Of a stretch of DNA of 64,000 nucleotides, positions 52,572 to 61,873 are shown one piece after another (the stretch's first letter is position 1; each line of letters starts with the position of its first letter). The notes below the pieces were generated by a model. The model did not search any database. It worked only from the letters and a program-made list of their open reading frames with translations, and was not told the DNA's origin. Made by a program: the position numbers and the translations under genes. Location of the stretch: contig SXON01000034.1 in assembly GCA_005778355.1 (NCBI GenBank), forward strand, positions 17,265 to 81,264, in the 5' to 3' direction. This DNA is from Pseudomonadota bacterium. GTDB lineage: Bacteria; Myxococcota_A; UBA796; SXON01.

Positions 52572-55124
52572 CTACTGGCTGAGCAACATCGTCTCGTAGG
52601 CGGCGCGCAGATCGCGGACGCCTTCACGCGTGGGGTCGAGCTTCTCGGCGGCGGCGAGCGCCATGAGCGCGCGCGGGAGCTGCTCGCGCTTCTCGTAGGC
52701 GCGGGCCAGGGCGATGTGGTCGTCGACGGTGTGCAGCGCCTCGCTGGGAATGCGCGGGAAACGTCGTAAGTCACGGAAGTTGCGCGTGCTCGTTTCCTTG
52801 TGGAGATTCCGGGGCGCGGAGAACTCGACCAGCAGGTTGTCGTCGGTGTTGAGGGGTACCTCGCCGGCGAACTCGAGCAAGGTGTCGCGGTCGAAGAGCC
52901 AGGTGGACAGCATGAGCCAACGGTCGGTGAGCTCGATGGTGTCCATGTCGCGGGTGAGCACCGGGTCCTTGGAGCGCAGGGCCTCGAAGGCCTCGGGACT
53001 GAGCGGCATGGGACTATCGCTACCCACCATCACGAGGTCCGCGTCTTCGATGGTGGCGAAGACGTGCACGTAGGGGAAGACAGTGGCGAAGGTCTTCATC
53101 ACCGCGCGGAGATCGCGGTTGTCCATCCCGTACATCTGCACCCACTGGGCCCAGACACCCCCTGGGGAGAGGCGGGCCTTGCCCATCTCGAAGAACTCGC
53201 GGGTGAAGAGGTTCGAGACGCCGGTGAGCCAGGGGTTCGACGGCTCGCACACGATCACGTCGTAGGCACCGGGCGGCGTGAGCAGGAGCTGGTTGCGACC
53301 GTCGTTGGCGATGAGGTTCACGCGCGGGTCGTCGAGGGCGTCGTGGTTCCAGGGCCGGAAGAACTCGGTTGCTTCGCGGATCCTCGGCTCGATCTCCACC
53401 ACGTCGATCTCTTTGAGCTCACGATGGAGCGTCGCGGCGCCGAGCGTGATGCCGCTGGCGAGGCCGATGACGACGGCCTTCTGCGCGCGGCCGGCGGTGA
53501 AGGCGAAGGGCAGGTGAGTGACGAGGATCTGCGTCGGCATGTCGGTGGTGCTCGATGCGTCGATCTTCCCGTTGTTGGCGAGCCAGACGTTGCCCGTCTT
53601 CTTGTTGCGGGCCACCGTCACCACGGTGGAGAGGCCCTCGGCGTAGAAGAGCATCTCGTAGCGGTCGATCATGTCGCGCTGGATCTCGGCCTGTGTGGGC
53701 TCGGCGAGATTGTCGACGTACTTGTACACGCCCGTCGTCATCAGCATCGGTTCCCAGGGCGGGGCTGCTTTCGCCACGACGAAGGCGAGGAGGCCAACAA
53801 CCAGCCCAGCGGCGCCGTTGTAGACGGGTTCCTTGTCGCTGCGCGGTCGCGACAGAAAGGCCGCGAGGGCAGCGCCGAGGTTCACCGCGATGCAGGCGAT
53901 CACCGTGCCGCGCACCTGGAATTGCGGAAGCAGGACGAAGCCCGCGAGGAATGCGCCGAGAAGGGCGCCGACGGTGTTCGCCGAGTAGATACCCCCCACG
54001 GAGCGGGACAGGTCGCGACTGCGTAGGGCCGCCACCAGCATCGGGAAGGTGGCCCCCATGAAGAGGGCCGGGGGCGCCATGAGCGCCACGGCGATGAGGC
54101 ACTTCGTGGGCCACAAGAGCGTATCGGCCATGGGCTCGATGGCGAAGTAGGCCTTCACGAAGGTGAGCGGGAGCCACCGCCAGCGGAACATCGCGCCGAA
54201 GGTGAGGAGCGCCACGGCGAGCTGCGCGACCACCACCCCGAGCCAAGCCCGGTCGCGACGAGCGAAACGCTGTGCGAGTCCCGCGCCGCCCTCGCCGCCG
54301 ATGGCGATGCCCACGAGGAACGCCAGCAGCATCACGGTGAAGGCGTAGGTGGATGCCCCGAGGATCAACGTGAGTAGGCGGAACCAGGCCACCTCCAGCG
54401 CCAACGAGGAGAAGCCTGCGAGCGCGGCGATCAGGTACCAGGGCCACGGGGAAGACTCGGCGCCCGGGGAGATGGGCTCCACCGGCGCGGGCGCGTTCTC
54501 CGCCTCGACGCGAGATTCTTCCTCGAGCTGCCGGTCGAGCCGCCAAGCCACGGCGGCAAGCGCGAAGTTCACGCAGGCGGCGAGGAGGGTGGTGCCGAAG
54601 ACACCGATGCCCGGGAGGAGGTAAAAGCCGGCCAGCCAGGTGCCAAAGACGGCCCCGGCCGTGTTGACCGCGTAGAGCCGCCCTGCCGAGGCGAGGGAGC
54701 CCTCGGCCACCGGCAGGCGAACCAGGAGGGGGAGCGTGGCGCCCATCGCGGCGGTGGGGAGAAGCAGGACCACGCCGAGCACGAGGAACTGGAAGACGCC
54801 GAAGCTCACCACGCTCGGGCTGAAGGCATGCCAGAAGCCGAGGTACAAGGGCTCGATGGCGTCGAGAAGCAGGGGAAAGATCAGCGCGAACGCGCCGATG
54901 CCGGCTTCGAGGATGGCGTAGGCGCGGAGCGGTCGCGACACGCGACTTGCGTGGCGGGCGCCGATCGCGCCGCCCGCGGCGAGGCCGGTCATGAAGGCGG
55001 CGAGCACCGTGGCGATGGCGAACTGCGAGGTGCCGAAGATGCGGTGCAGCTCGCGTGACCAGATGGACTCGTAGACGAGGCCAGCCGCGCCGGAGACGAA
55101 GAAGAGGATGACGAGGCGGTTCAA
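52572..55124 (-). CDS. Spermidine-synthase-like domain fused to a multi-pass membrane domain
   Basis: 850 residues from a TTG. The N-terminal half holds about 13-14 membrane helices in two blocks (about 1-210 and 230-430). The C-terminal 400 residues are a spermidine-synthase-like Rossmann fold: GLASGITLGA binds the nucleotide, followed by VVEIEPRIREATEFF and IVCEPSNPWLTGVSNLF, where the polyamine synthases have a catalytic Asp. This is the recognised fused MFS/spermidine synthase family. Whether it makes polyamines is unknown, since the catalytic loop differs. The solitary pilin gene lies just upstream on the same strand. Confidence 0.85.
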   Translation of the reverse strand: MNRLVILFFVSGAAGLVYESIWSRELHRIFGTSQFAIATVLAAFMTGLAAGGAIGARHASRVSRPLRAYAILEAGIGAFALIFPLLLDAIEPLYLGFWHAFSPSVVSFGVFQFLVLGVVLLLPTAAMGATLPLLVRLPVAEGSLASAGRLYAVNTAGAVFGTWLAGFYLLPGIGVFGTTLLAACVNFALAAVAWRLDRQLEEESRVEAENAPAPVEPISPGAESSPWPWYLIAALAGFSSLALEVAWFRLLTLILGASTYAFTVMLLAFLVGIAIGGEGGAGLAQRFARRDRAWLGVVVAQLAVALLTFGAMFRWRWLPLTFVKAYFAIEPMADTLLWPTKCLIAVALMAPPALFMGATFPMLVAALRSRDLSRSVGGIYSANTVGALLGAFLAGFVLLPQFQVRGTVIACIAVNLGAALAAFLSRPRSDKEPVYNGAAGLVVGLLAFVVAKAAPPWEPMLMTTGVYKYVDNLAEPTQAEIQRDMIDRYEMLFYAEGLSTVVTVARNKKTGNVWLANNGKIDASSTTDMPTQILVTHLPFAFTAGRAQKAVVIGLASGITLGAATLHRELKEIDVVEIEPRIREATEFFRPWNHDALDDPRVNLIANDGRNQLLLTPPGAYDVIVCEPSNPWLTGVSNLFTREFFEMGKARLSPGGVWAQWVQMYGMDNRDLRAVMKTFATVFPYVHVFATIEDADLVMVGSDSPMPLSPEAFEALRSKDPVLTRDMDTIELTDRWLMLSTWLFDRDTLLEFAGEVPLNTDDNLLVEFSAPRNLHKETSTRNFRDLRRFPRIPSEALHTVDDHIALARAYEKREQLPRALMALAAAEKLDPTREGVRDLRAAYETMLLSQ

Positions 55125-55178
55125 AGCGCCGCCGGTGTAATCCGGGGCCCCCCAGGCGTGACGCCCAGGGCGCGCCGC

Positions 55179-55355
55179 TCAGGGCGCGAGATCGCCGGAG
55201 GTGTACAGGTTGCTCATGTTCTCGCCCGCGCTCTCCATCTCGTCCTGGAACGTGGGCATGAAGACGTAGGCGGCGGCGACCACGGCCACGCAGATGACCG
55301 CGATCACCAGCGCCCACTCGACGGTTGACTGGCCCTGGCGGCGGAAGCCTCGCAC
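55179..55355 (-). CDS. Flp/TadE-type small pilin
   Basis: 58 residues from a GTG at 55355. The leader (RGFRRQG) is short and positive, and cleavage after Gly leaves QSTVEWALVIAV, with Glu at mature position 5 as in type IVb prepilins. One hydrophobic helix follows, then an acidic 24-residue tail. It resembles Flp-family pilins, which are assembled by Tad secretion systems. No prepilin peptidase or Tad genes are near. It lies 54 bases upstream of the fused spermidine synthase gene on the same strand. Confidence 0.72.
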   Translation of the reverse strand: MRGFRRQGQSTVEWALVIAVICVAVVAAAYVFMPTFQDEMESAGENMSNLYTSGDLAP

Positions 55356-55361
55356 GGCCCC

Positions 55362-55367
55362 ATCATA
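55362..55367 (-). promoter_or_regulatory. Candidate leaderless -10 element (TATGAT) for the pilin gene
   Basis: Minus strand TATGAT is followed by six bases (GGGGCC) and the GTG at 55355. It lies in the 33-base gap to the divergent TPR gene. Confidence 0.45.
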
Positions 55368-55388
55368 TCGCGATAAGCCGCCGCGGAA

Positions 55389-57407
55389 ATGTACCCGCAC
55401 CAGAAGCTCGAGTGGACGCAGGAGCACCTCGAGGAGAGACTCGCCGGGTCGCCCGACGACACCGCCGCGCGGGCCGAGCTGGCGCGCGTCTGCCTGTCGC
55501 GAGCGCTCTACCATCATGGCGGCGAATCTCTGGCGGCGTCGGCGCTCCAGCATGCCAAGCGGGTCGTGCACGACCAGCCCGAGAACGCCGAGGGGCACGT
55601 GATCTGCGGGGCCGCGATGGTGGCGTTGGAGCGTCCCGACGGCGCGCAACGATACCTCGACGAGGCGCTTCGGCTCGACCCCACCCGGGCCGACCTCCAC
55701 CTCGCGCTCGGGGCGCTGTACCGCGCCCAGAAAGACCTCCACCTGGCGATCCGTCACCTCGAGAACGCCTGCCGGGCCTCGCCGGAGAGCTGGGAGTCGC
55801 ACCTGCTCCTCGGACGCACGCTGGCCGAGCGAGCGCGCCAGGTTGGCGGAACTCGCCTCATCGAACGCGCGCAGTTCCACATGGTGCAGGCACTTGCCCG
55901 CGAACCGAGCCCGGACTTGTTGCCGGTCCTGATGCGCGACCTCGGGTTGCTCTGCCTGCAAACGGGTCGATATCACGACGCCGAGAAGCTCTTCGTACGC
56001 CTCCGCCAGCACCCGAGGTTCTCGAACGCGGCGCGCAAACACCTGGGCCAAGTGGCTTTCGGGCTCGGCAAGTACAAGGGCGCGATCCAGCACTACCGGC
56101 AGTTCCTCGAGGGTGTCGCCGCGCACGCCCACGGCGATGACGCCGGCGTCCTCGCCCAGATTGGTCTCGCCTACCTCCACCTCGGCGAGCTCGAAAAGGC
56201 CCGCGAGCACTGCAACAAGGCGCTGCTCCTCGAACCGGGGCTCCTACCCGCGAGGCACGCGCTCGGTTGTGTTCTCGTTGAGGAGGGCCAAGTAGCAGAT
56301 GCCATCAAGGTTTTCCGCGACACTCTACAAGACCACCCAGGCGACATGATCAGCTACGTGGAGCTGGCGCGCACCCGCCGCCGGGCGGGCGACGTGGCGT
56401 GGCTGCAACGCGCGCTCGAAGTCGAGGTGTCGGGCTTCGACCAGCTCCCGCCCACCGGAGGCGACGAGGCCCCGCGAACCGTCGCACGGCGTCGCATCAG
56501 CGTTTTGCTCGAGGAGCTCAAGGTGGTCGGCCCCAGCTCGGTGAGCGTGATCCTGGGGGTGGTCGAGCGCACCGAGGACGAAGGACTGCGCTTCGCGCTG
56601 TGGGAAACGGCATGCGGGCTCACCGCAGGCCACGTGGCCGACGAGCTGGGCGGGAGGCTCCGCGAGGCGGGGCGGTGCTACTCGGTCGGACTCGCGCGCA
56701 ACGCGCTCGCGGCGGCGGCGTTCATCCCCGAGCCCGCGCTCACGGCGGGCCTCCACGTCACCATGGAAGACATCCAACGCGCAGCCGTGGAGCGGAGAGG
56801 CAACGCCACCGACCTCACGGCGCACCGTCGTGCGGTGGAGGCTGAGCGTGAAACAGCGCGGGCCTGGCAGGCGATCTTGCTGCTTGCCATCGCGACGCGA
56901 CGTAGCCGGTCTGCGAGAGAGTTGTTCAGCACCTGGGGCGCCGGTGTGGACGCAGAGCTCGGCGTGGCGGTGCTCGCGGCTCAAGCCACGTGCGGCGAAC
57001 CGGAGGCGGCGCGGGCGCTCCACCGTCGTGCTCAAGAGCGGGGGGCGTCGGTGGTCATCGACAAGCTGCTCGCCAAGGTCTCGCCCCCGGCGTCGCGCGG
57101 TGAGCCCCAGCCCGTGGGGAGCGGCGACATCAAGTGCAGCGCCTGCGGCCGGGGCACCGCCGAGGGCGCCCCCCTGTTCTCGGGTACCCGCGCGGTCCTG
57201 TGCTCGGTGTGCGTGAGTGAGCTGGTGCGGGATCGCCGCGAGTCGGCCTCGCCGGAGAGCGCGACCTGTCATCTGTGTGGTCGCACTGCCTTCGAGTCGC
57301 GCGGCCTGTGGCGCAAGGCGGGCATCGACGCCTGCGCGCACTGTCTCGAGTTCAGCGTGGGCCTGCGGGAGCGCGAGGAAGTGGATCGCTTCCTGGCGAG
57401 CTGGTGA
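55389..57407 (+). CDS. TPR protein with two C-terminal ClpX-type zinc fingers
   Basis: 672 residues with no signal peptide. Residues about 20-330 are tetratricopeptide repeats (ALRLDPTRADLHLALGALYR is one). A helical region follows to about 570. Two four-cysteine zinc fingers close the protein: CSACGRG with CSVC near 583-610, and CHLCGR with CAHC near 627-655. Their spacing resembles the N-terminal zinc domain of ClpX. It may be an adaptor that recognises substrates or binds a ClpX-type partner; the function is unknown. A 30-base repeat copy follows its stop. Confidence 0.75.
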   Translation: MYPHQKLEWTQEHLEERLAGSPDDTAARAELARVCLSRALYHHGGESLAASALQHAKRVVHDQPENAEGHVICGAAMVALERPDGAQRYLDEALRLDPTRADLHLALGALYRAQKDLHLAIRHLENACRASPESWESHLLLGRTLAERARQVGGTRLIERAQFHMVQALAREPSPDLLPVLMRDLGLLCLQTGRYHDAEKLFVRLRQHPRFSNAARKHLGQVAFGLGKYKGAIQHYRQFLEGVAAHAHGDDAGVLAQIGLAYLHLGELEKAREHCNKALLLEPGLLPARHALGCVLVEEGQVADAIKVFRDTLQDHPGDMISYVELARTRRRAGDVAWLQRALEVEVSGFDQLPPTGGDEAPRTVARRRISVLLEELKVVGPSSVSVILGVVERTEDEGLRFALWETACGLTAGHVADELGGRLREAGRCYSVGLARNALAAAAFIPEPALTAGLHVTMEDIQRAAVERRGNATDLTAHRRAVEAERETARAWQAILLLAIATRRSRSARELFSTWGAGVDAELGVAVLAAQATCGEPEAARALHRRAQERGASVVIDKLLAKVSPPASRGEPQPVGSGDIKCSACGRGTAEGAPLFSGTRAVLCSVCVSELVRDRRESASPESATCHLCGRTAFESRGLWRKAGIDACAHCLEFSVGLREREEVDRFLASW

Positions 57408-57410
57408 TCA

Positions 57411-57440
57411 GGCTGTAGACTGTAGGGATTAGGCCGTAGG
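57411..57440 (+). repeat. 30-base dispersed repeat, copy B
   Basis: Begins three bases after the TPR gene stop with GGCTGTAGACTGTAGG, then TTAGGCCGTAGG at its end. It matches copy A (13531-13560) at 26 of 30 positions. Nothing further is recognisable in the rest of 57441-57560. Confidence 0.7.
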
Positions 57441-57560
57441 AACGAGCGTTTTCGCTTGGCGGAGCCTGGAGTCTCCTCAGGCGTCGAGAGTGCCTTCGAC
57501 CCCAGGGCCCTCGCGAGCGCTCGGGGTGCCTGGACCTGCCCTTCACCACGGCGGCCCTGG

Positions 57561-57583
57561 CCTGCAGCCTACAGCCTACAGCC
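57561..57583 (-). repeat. GGCTGTAG octamer repeats on the minus strand
   Basis: Reading leftwards from just after the stop of the cytochrome gene, GGCTGTAG occurs twice and is followed by GGCTGCAG. It pairs with copy B (57411-57426) as an inverted repeat, 15 of 16 bases, bracketing the 140-base convergent spacer. Confidence 0.65.
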
Positions 57584-57584
57584 T

Positions 57585-59063
57585 TCAATCAGGCAAATCC
57601 TGCACCGCCATGCGCGAGCAGGAGATCCGGCGCAGGTACGTGGTGTAATTGAAGCTCGGGCTGTTCGCCGGGTCGTGGCAGGCGCGGCAGGTGGCCTCCG
57701 TCACCAGCGCGCTCTGGCTCCCGTCTTGCTGCGCGTGGCCGCGCATCGGGCCGTGGCAGGCCTCGCACTGCACCGCCTTGTAGGCCTCCACCGTGCGGGC
57801 ATCGAGCGCCGAGAAGCCCCCGGGTTTGCCGAAACCCGTGGAATGACAGCCCACGCACTCCGGGTTGCGCGCCGATTTCCGCGCCTCGAGGGAAGCCCAT
57901 GCCTTCGCGTGGTCGTCGAAGCCCCAACTGGCCAGGCGGTCGCCGTGGCAGGACGAGCAGGCCGCCGACGTGCCGTAGGGCGACCCCGTGGGGCGAGCCA
58001 CCTCGGCGCGAGCCGTGGCGAGCTGGCTCGAGTGGAACGCGTCGACGAGCTTGGCGACAGGCGTGTCGCCATCGAGGTCGGGGGCGAGGGGACGGGTGGA
58101 CACGACCGCCACGTTGCGTCCCCGGGTGGCCTCGCTGAGGGCGAGGCGATCGCGCTCGAAGGCCTCTCCGAGCACGGTGGCGCCGGCCTCGGCCACGTCG
58201 GCGCGTTCACGGGCACTGGCGACGGACTTCCAGGTGCCCCCGTCTTCGATGGCCCATGGGCCGGGCGTGCTGCCCAGGCTGAGGTGGATCACGGTCACGT
58301 ATCGACCTCGGCCGGGCGTCTCGATGACCGGCGCGCCCTTTCCGGTCCACGGTTCCTCGAGGTTCTCCCCCGCCGTGGCCAGCACCGCCCCCAGGCCGGG
58401 GACGCCCTCGGCCACCTGGCGGTTGACGGCCGCCACGGCGTTGGAGAGCACAACCCAGGTGTCGGCTTCGCCGGTCATGGCGCCGCGAACCGCGCTCACC
58501 GCGTCGTGAGCGGGCACGGCATCGACCGGGGCCGAGAGCCCGATCACGCCGACACGAACGCCGCCACGCTCGACAACCGTTGCGGCCGCGAAGGGGGCGC
58601 CCCAGGTGGCGGATACGGTCGCGTGCCTGGCCAGCCATTCGGTCGGCATGGCGGCGTGATCGAGGGGGCCCGGTGCCCAGGCGTCGAGCCCGGTGGCCCT
58701 GGCGAGCTGCATCACCGCCTCGGCGCGGTCGCTGGACTCTGACGGCGCCTTGCCGGGGACAGGCTTGGCCAGCATCTCACCCGCATCGAGCACGAAGAGG
58801 GGGGGGTCCTGTGCCTCCCGGTAACGGGCGAGCAGGCGCTCGCGCCGGGCGAAGCCCCCATAGGGCGTCGTGGGACAGCCGCAAGGTTCAACCTCGCCGC
58901 GCACCTCGGCGGTGAAGGCGATCACCGCCTCTCGGAGGGGGCGCTCGTCGCCGCGCGTGACGGGCCGGTCGTCCAGGCGAGGGGGCAGCGTGGGCAGGGC
59001 ATGAGTGGGCGCCGAACCGGGCTCGGAGGTGCAGGCGAGGATGAAGGCGAGGAAGGCGTGCAT
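57585..59063 (-). CDS. UshA-like lipoprotein fused to a tetraheme cytochrome c region
   Basis: 492 residues from the ATG at 59063. Signal peptide MHAFLAFILAC has lipobox ILAC. The N-terminal two thirds resemble the 5'-nucleotidase/SoxB metallophosphatase fold, with EPCGCPTTPYGGFARR (residues 59-74) and VLDAGEM as in the UshA-like proteins that carry cytochromes. The C-terminal third has four CxxCH haem sites: CSSCH, CVGCH, CEACH and CRACH. It is likely an outer-membrane electron-transfer or redox enzyme. The exact reaction is unknown. Confidence 0.82.
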   Translation of the reverse strand: MHAFLAFILACTSEPGSAPTHALPTLPPRLDDRPVTRGDERPLREAVIAFTAEVRGEVEPCGCPTTPYGGFARRERLLARYREAQDPPLFVLDAGEMLAKPVPGKAPSESSDRAEAVMQLARATGLDAWAPGPLDHAAMPTEWLARHATVSATWGAPFAAATVVERGGVRVGVIGLSAPVDAVPAHDAVSAVRGAMTGEADTWVVLSNAVAAVNRQVAEGVPGLGAVLATAGENLEEPWTGKGAPVIETPGRGRYVTVIHLSLGSTPGPWAIEDGGTWKSVASARERADVAEAGATVLGEAFERDRLALSEATRGRNVAVVSTRPLAPDLDGDTPVAKLVDAFHSSQLATARAEVARPTGSPYGTSAACSSCHGDRLASWGFDDHAKAWASLEARKSARNPECVGCHSTGFGKPGGFSALDARTVEAYKAVQCEACHGPMRGHAQQDGSQSALVTEATCRACHDPANSPSFNYTTYLRRISCSRMAVQDLPD

Positions 59064-59107
59064 GCCAGGAGTAGGTGACGGCTCGCGCGGGGCCGGTGTG
59101 CCGCCCA

Positions 59108-59113
59108 TATAGT
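59108..59113 (+). promoter_or_regulatory. Candidate -10 element (TATAGT) for the metalloprotease gene
   Basis: TATAGT lies 21 bases before the ATG at 59135, in the 71-base divergent gap. GGAG sits near the start codon as a ribosome-binding site. Confidence 0.45.
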
Positions 59114-59134
59114 TTGCCGGCCTTCGGAGCGGTC

Positions 59135-61873
59135 ATGCTGAGCTGGCTGGGATTTGTCGCGAGCGCGTTTGCCTTTGCCCCCGTGGAGGACGTGCCCCAG
59201 GGTATCGAACCAAACCGGCTCTTTGTCACACACCTGCCCGAGCAACTGGCGCTCGCCCACCAGCCGGCCTGGGCCGAGTTCACCCGGGGCGAGGGGCAAG
59301 GCTGGGCGGCGCGTTTCGACGAGGCCACCGGCACGCCGCATCGCGCCTGGGGCCCCGGCATCGCGATGGGCTCGGGGGACCCGACCTTGGCATTGATGGC
59401 CTTCCTCGAGCGAAACCATGAGATTCTCGGCGTCCCGGCATCGACGCTGCAGCTCCGCAACGCCAACCACGTGGCGCGGACCGATACCTGGTACGTGGAG
59501 TTCGACCGGCTGGTGCGCGGCGTGCCCGTCTGGGGCGCCGGCGTCACCGCGCGGGTGCGCGAGGGGGAGCTGGTGCTGCTCGGGGTCGACACTCACCCCG
59601 GCGCCCAGGTGGGCAGCGCCGAGATCAGCCCTGCCGACGCCCTCATCGCCGCGGCCCTCGATGGCGCCGCACCGCTGGCGGACCACAGCGATGGCGCGGC
59701 GCGCCTAGTGCTCTTGCCGAGCGATGGGGGCGGTCGCGTGGTGTACCGGCTCGCCTACGAGGTGCGCACCCAGACGACGGTCCCGGTGGGCCGATGGGTG
59801 AGCTTCGTCGATGCGACGACCGGCGACGTCCTGGGCTTTTACAACGAGGTCCGTTTCCTCGCGGGGACGGTGTACGGCTACCACCCTGAGCGCACCCTCG
59901 ACGGCAGCTTCGCCACCACGGCGCTGCCCCTGGTGTTCGTGGAAGGAGCCAGCACGGGCGCTGAGGTGGAGGCCGGGGAGGACGGCAGCTTCGCGCTTCC
60001 GGACGACGAGAGCGCCGTCACCTACCTCCGGGGCAAGTACCTGGAGGTGCGCAACCGGGCGGGCGCCGAGGGCGAGTTGGCCATCGAGGGTGCCAACCCC
60101 ACGTGGACCGAGGACACCGCCACCCTCGCCGAGATCGCGAGCTACGCGTTCGTACACGACGTGCGCGAGTGGTCGCTCAACATCGCACCCGAGGTGCGCA
60201 TGGCGAGCGAGGAGCTCGTGTCCAACGTGAACGACAGCAGCGGCAACTGCAACGCCTATTACGACGGCAACCTCAACTTCTACTCGGCCGGCGGCGGCTG
60301 CAACAACACTGGCCAGATCGCCGACGTGAACTACCACGAGTGGGGCCACGGCTTCCACTATTACAGCCTGGAAGCGGGTAGTTTCGACGGGACCATCAGT
60401 GAGGGCGCCGGCGACATCGTGGCTGTCTTGCTCACCGGCGACGCGACGATGGCGCCCTACTTCATGACCAATGGCGCCGGCATCCGGGAGCTCGCCACCG
60501 ACATGGTGTACCCCGACGACGTCGTCAACGAGGTGCACTACGACGGCCTCATCTTCGGCGGCGCGGTTTGGGATCTCTGGGAGAACCTCCTCGATACCTA
60601 TGGCGAGACACGGCGTGAGCGGGGCGAGGCTTGGCGGGTGACGTCCACCCTCTTCGCCGACGCGCTCAAGGCCGGTCCCACCCTCGAGTCCGCATATGAC
60701 GAGTTCGTCGCCGCGGATGACGACGACGGCGACCTCACCAACGGGACGCCTCATTTCTGCGAGATCTCGGAGGCCTTTGGCCGCCATGGCCTCGGACCTC
60801 TCGCGGGCGATGGCGCCGTCGCCGTGGATCACGCGGCGCTGGCCAACCAGCCCGCGGCCGCCGACATCGCCGTGAGCGGTAGCGTCGTGAACCTCGCCGC
60901 CGCCTGCGTGGAGTTCACGCCGGCCAGCGTCGACGTGGTGTACAGCACCGATCACGGCGCCAGCTGGTCGCGGGTGGCGGGCAACCTCGCGGGCAACGAC
61001 TTCTCCGCTGCCATCCCCGGCCTCCCTGAGGGCACCATCGTCGAGTACTACATCGACGTGGCGGGCTCGGACGGCAGCGAGGCCGCGTGGCCACAGGGTG
61101 CTTTCATCGCGCCCTTCACCTTCTACGTGGGCGAGCTCGAGGAGATCTACTGCGAGAGCTTCGAGAGCGTGGACGACGGGGGCTACACCCACGAGTTGAT
61201 CGATGGTCGCGAGCGCGAGGGTGCCGACGACTGGACCTTCGACACGCCCAGTGGCTACGCCGATGATCCGAGCGAGGCATTCAGCGGCCGGCGCGTGTGG
61301 GGCAACGACCTCGGCGGTGGCAACTACAACGGCGAGTACCAGCCGGACGTCACCAACCGCCTCAGTAGCGTGGCGATCGACGTGGGCAGCGCCACGCGGG
61401 TGATCGTGCAGTACCGGCGGTGGCTCAACGTCGAGGATGGCGAGTACGACCGAGCGCGGGTGTACGCCAACGACGCGGTAATCTGGGAGAACTACGACTC
61501 CAACGATCCTGACGGCGGCGCACACACGGCCGACCAGGAATGGGTGCTGCACACTCTGGCGGCCGACGTGTCGGGTCCGCTCACGCTCGGTTGGGAGATC
61601 GAGAGCGATGGCGGCCTCGAGATGGGCGGCTGGAACCTCGACGACGTCTGTGTGTACCGTCCGCTCGCGACGCCGGAGAGCAACGAGGCCGACGATAGCG
61701 GCGCGCTCGACACCGCTGTCGACCCCGGTACCGACGAGGGGCAGGACGTGGATGACGGCGGCAAGCTCGACATCTCCCCCGGCGGTTGTGGTTGCGACGC
61801 TGGTGGCGCCGCTGGGCTCGGTGCCCTCGGCACGCTCCTGGCGGCGGCGGCCGGCGCGAGGCGCCGCCGGTGA
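59135..61873 (+). CDS. Secreted zinc metalloprotease with MYXO-CTERM-like tail
   Basis: 912 residues with a signal peptide (MLSWLGFVASAFAFA). Residues about 50-230 form an FTP/PepSY-like propeptide. The catalytic centre is HEWGH at 401-405, with Glu423 in SEGAGD 18 residues on, as in gluzincins such as the M36 fungalysins. C-terminal beta domains (about 590-840) follow, then a GGCGCDAGG motif, a hydrophobic helix and GARRRR. This is a secreted, surface-anchored predatory or nutritional protease type common in Myxococcota. It is coupled by GTGA to a small TPR gene. Confidence 0.88.
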   Translation: MLSWLGFVASAFAFAPVEDVPQGIEPNRLFVTHLPEQLALAHQPAWAEFTRGEGQGWAARFDEATGTPHRAWGPGIAMGSGDPTLALMAFLERNHEILGVPASTLQLRNANHVARTDTWYVEFDRLVRGVPVWGAGVTARVREGELVLLGVDTHPGAQVGSAEISPADALIAAALDGAAPLADHSDGAARLVLLPSDGGGRVVYRLAYEVRTQTTVPVGRWVSFVDATTGDVLGFYNEVRFLAGTVYGYHPERTLDGSFATTALPLVFVEGASTGAEVEAGEDGSFALPDDESAVTYLRGKYLEVRNRAGAEGELAIEGANPTWTEDTATLAEIASYAFVHDVREWSLNIAPEVRMASEELVSNVNDSSGNCNAYYDGNLNFYSAGGGCNNTGQIADVNYHEWGHGFHYYSLEAGSFDGTISEGAGDIVAVLLTGDATMAPYFMTNGAGIRELATDMVYPDDVVNEVHYDGLIFGGAVWDLWENLLDTYGETRRERGEAWRVTSTLFADALKAGPTLESAYDEFVAADDDDGDLTNGTPHFCEISEAFGRHGLGPLAGDGAVAVDHAALANQPAAADIAVSGSVVNLAAACVEFTPASVDVVYSTDHGASWSRVAGNLAGNDFSAAIPGLPEGTIVEYYIDVAGSDGSEAAWPQGAFIAPFTFYVGELEEIYCESFESVDDGGYTHELIDGREREGADDWTFDTPSGYADDPSEAFSGRRVWGNDLGGGNYNGEYQPDVTNRLSSVAIDVGSATRVIVQYRRWLNVEDGEYDRARVYANDAVIWENYDSNDPDGGAHTADQEWVLHTLAADVSGPLTLGWEIESDGGLEMGGWNLDDVCVYRPLATPESNEADDSGALDTAVDPGTDEGQDVDDGGKLDISPGGCGCDAGGAAGLGALGTLLAAAAGARRRR

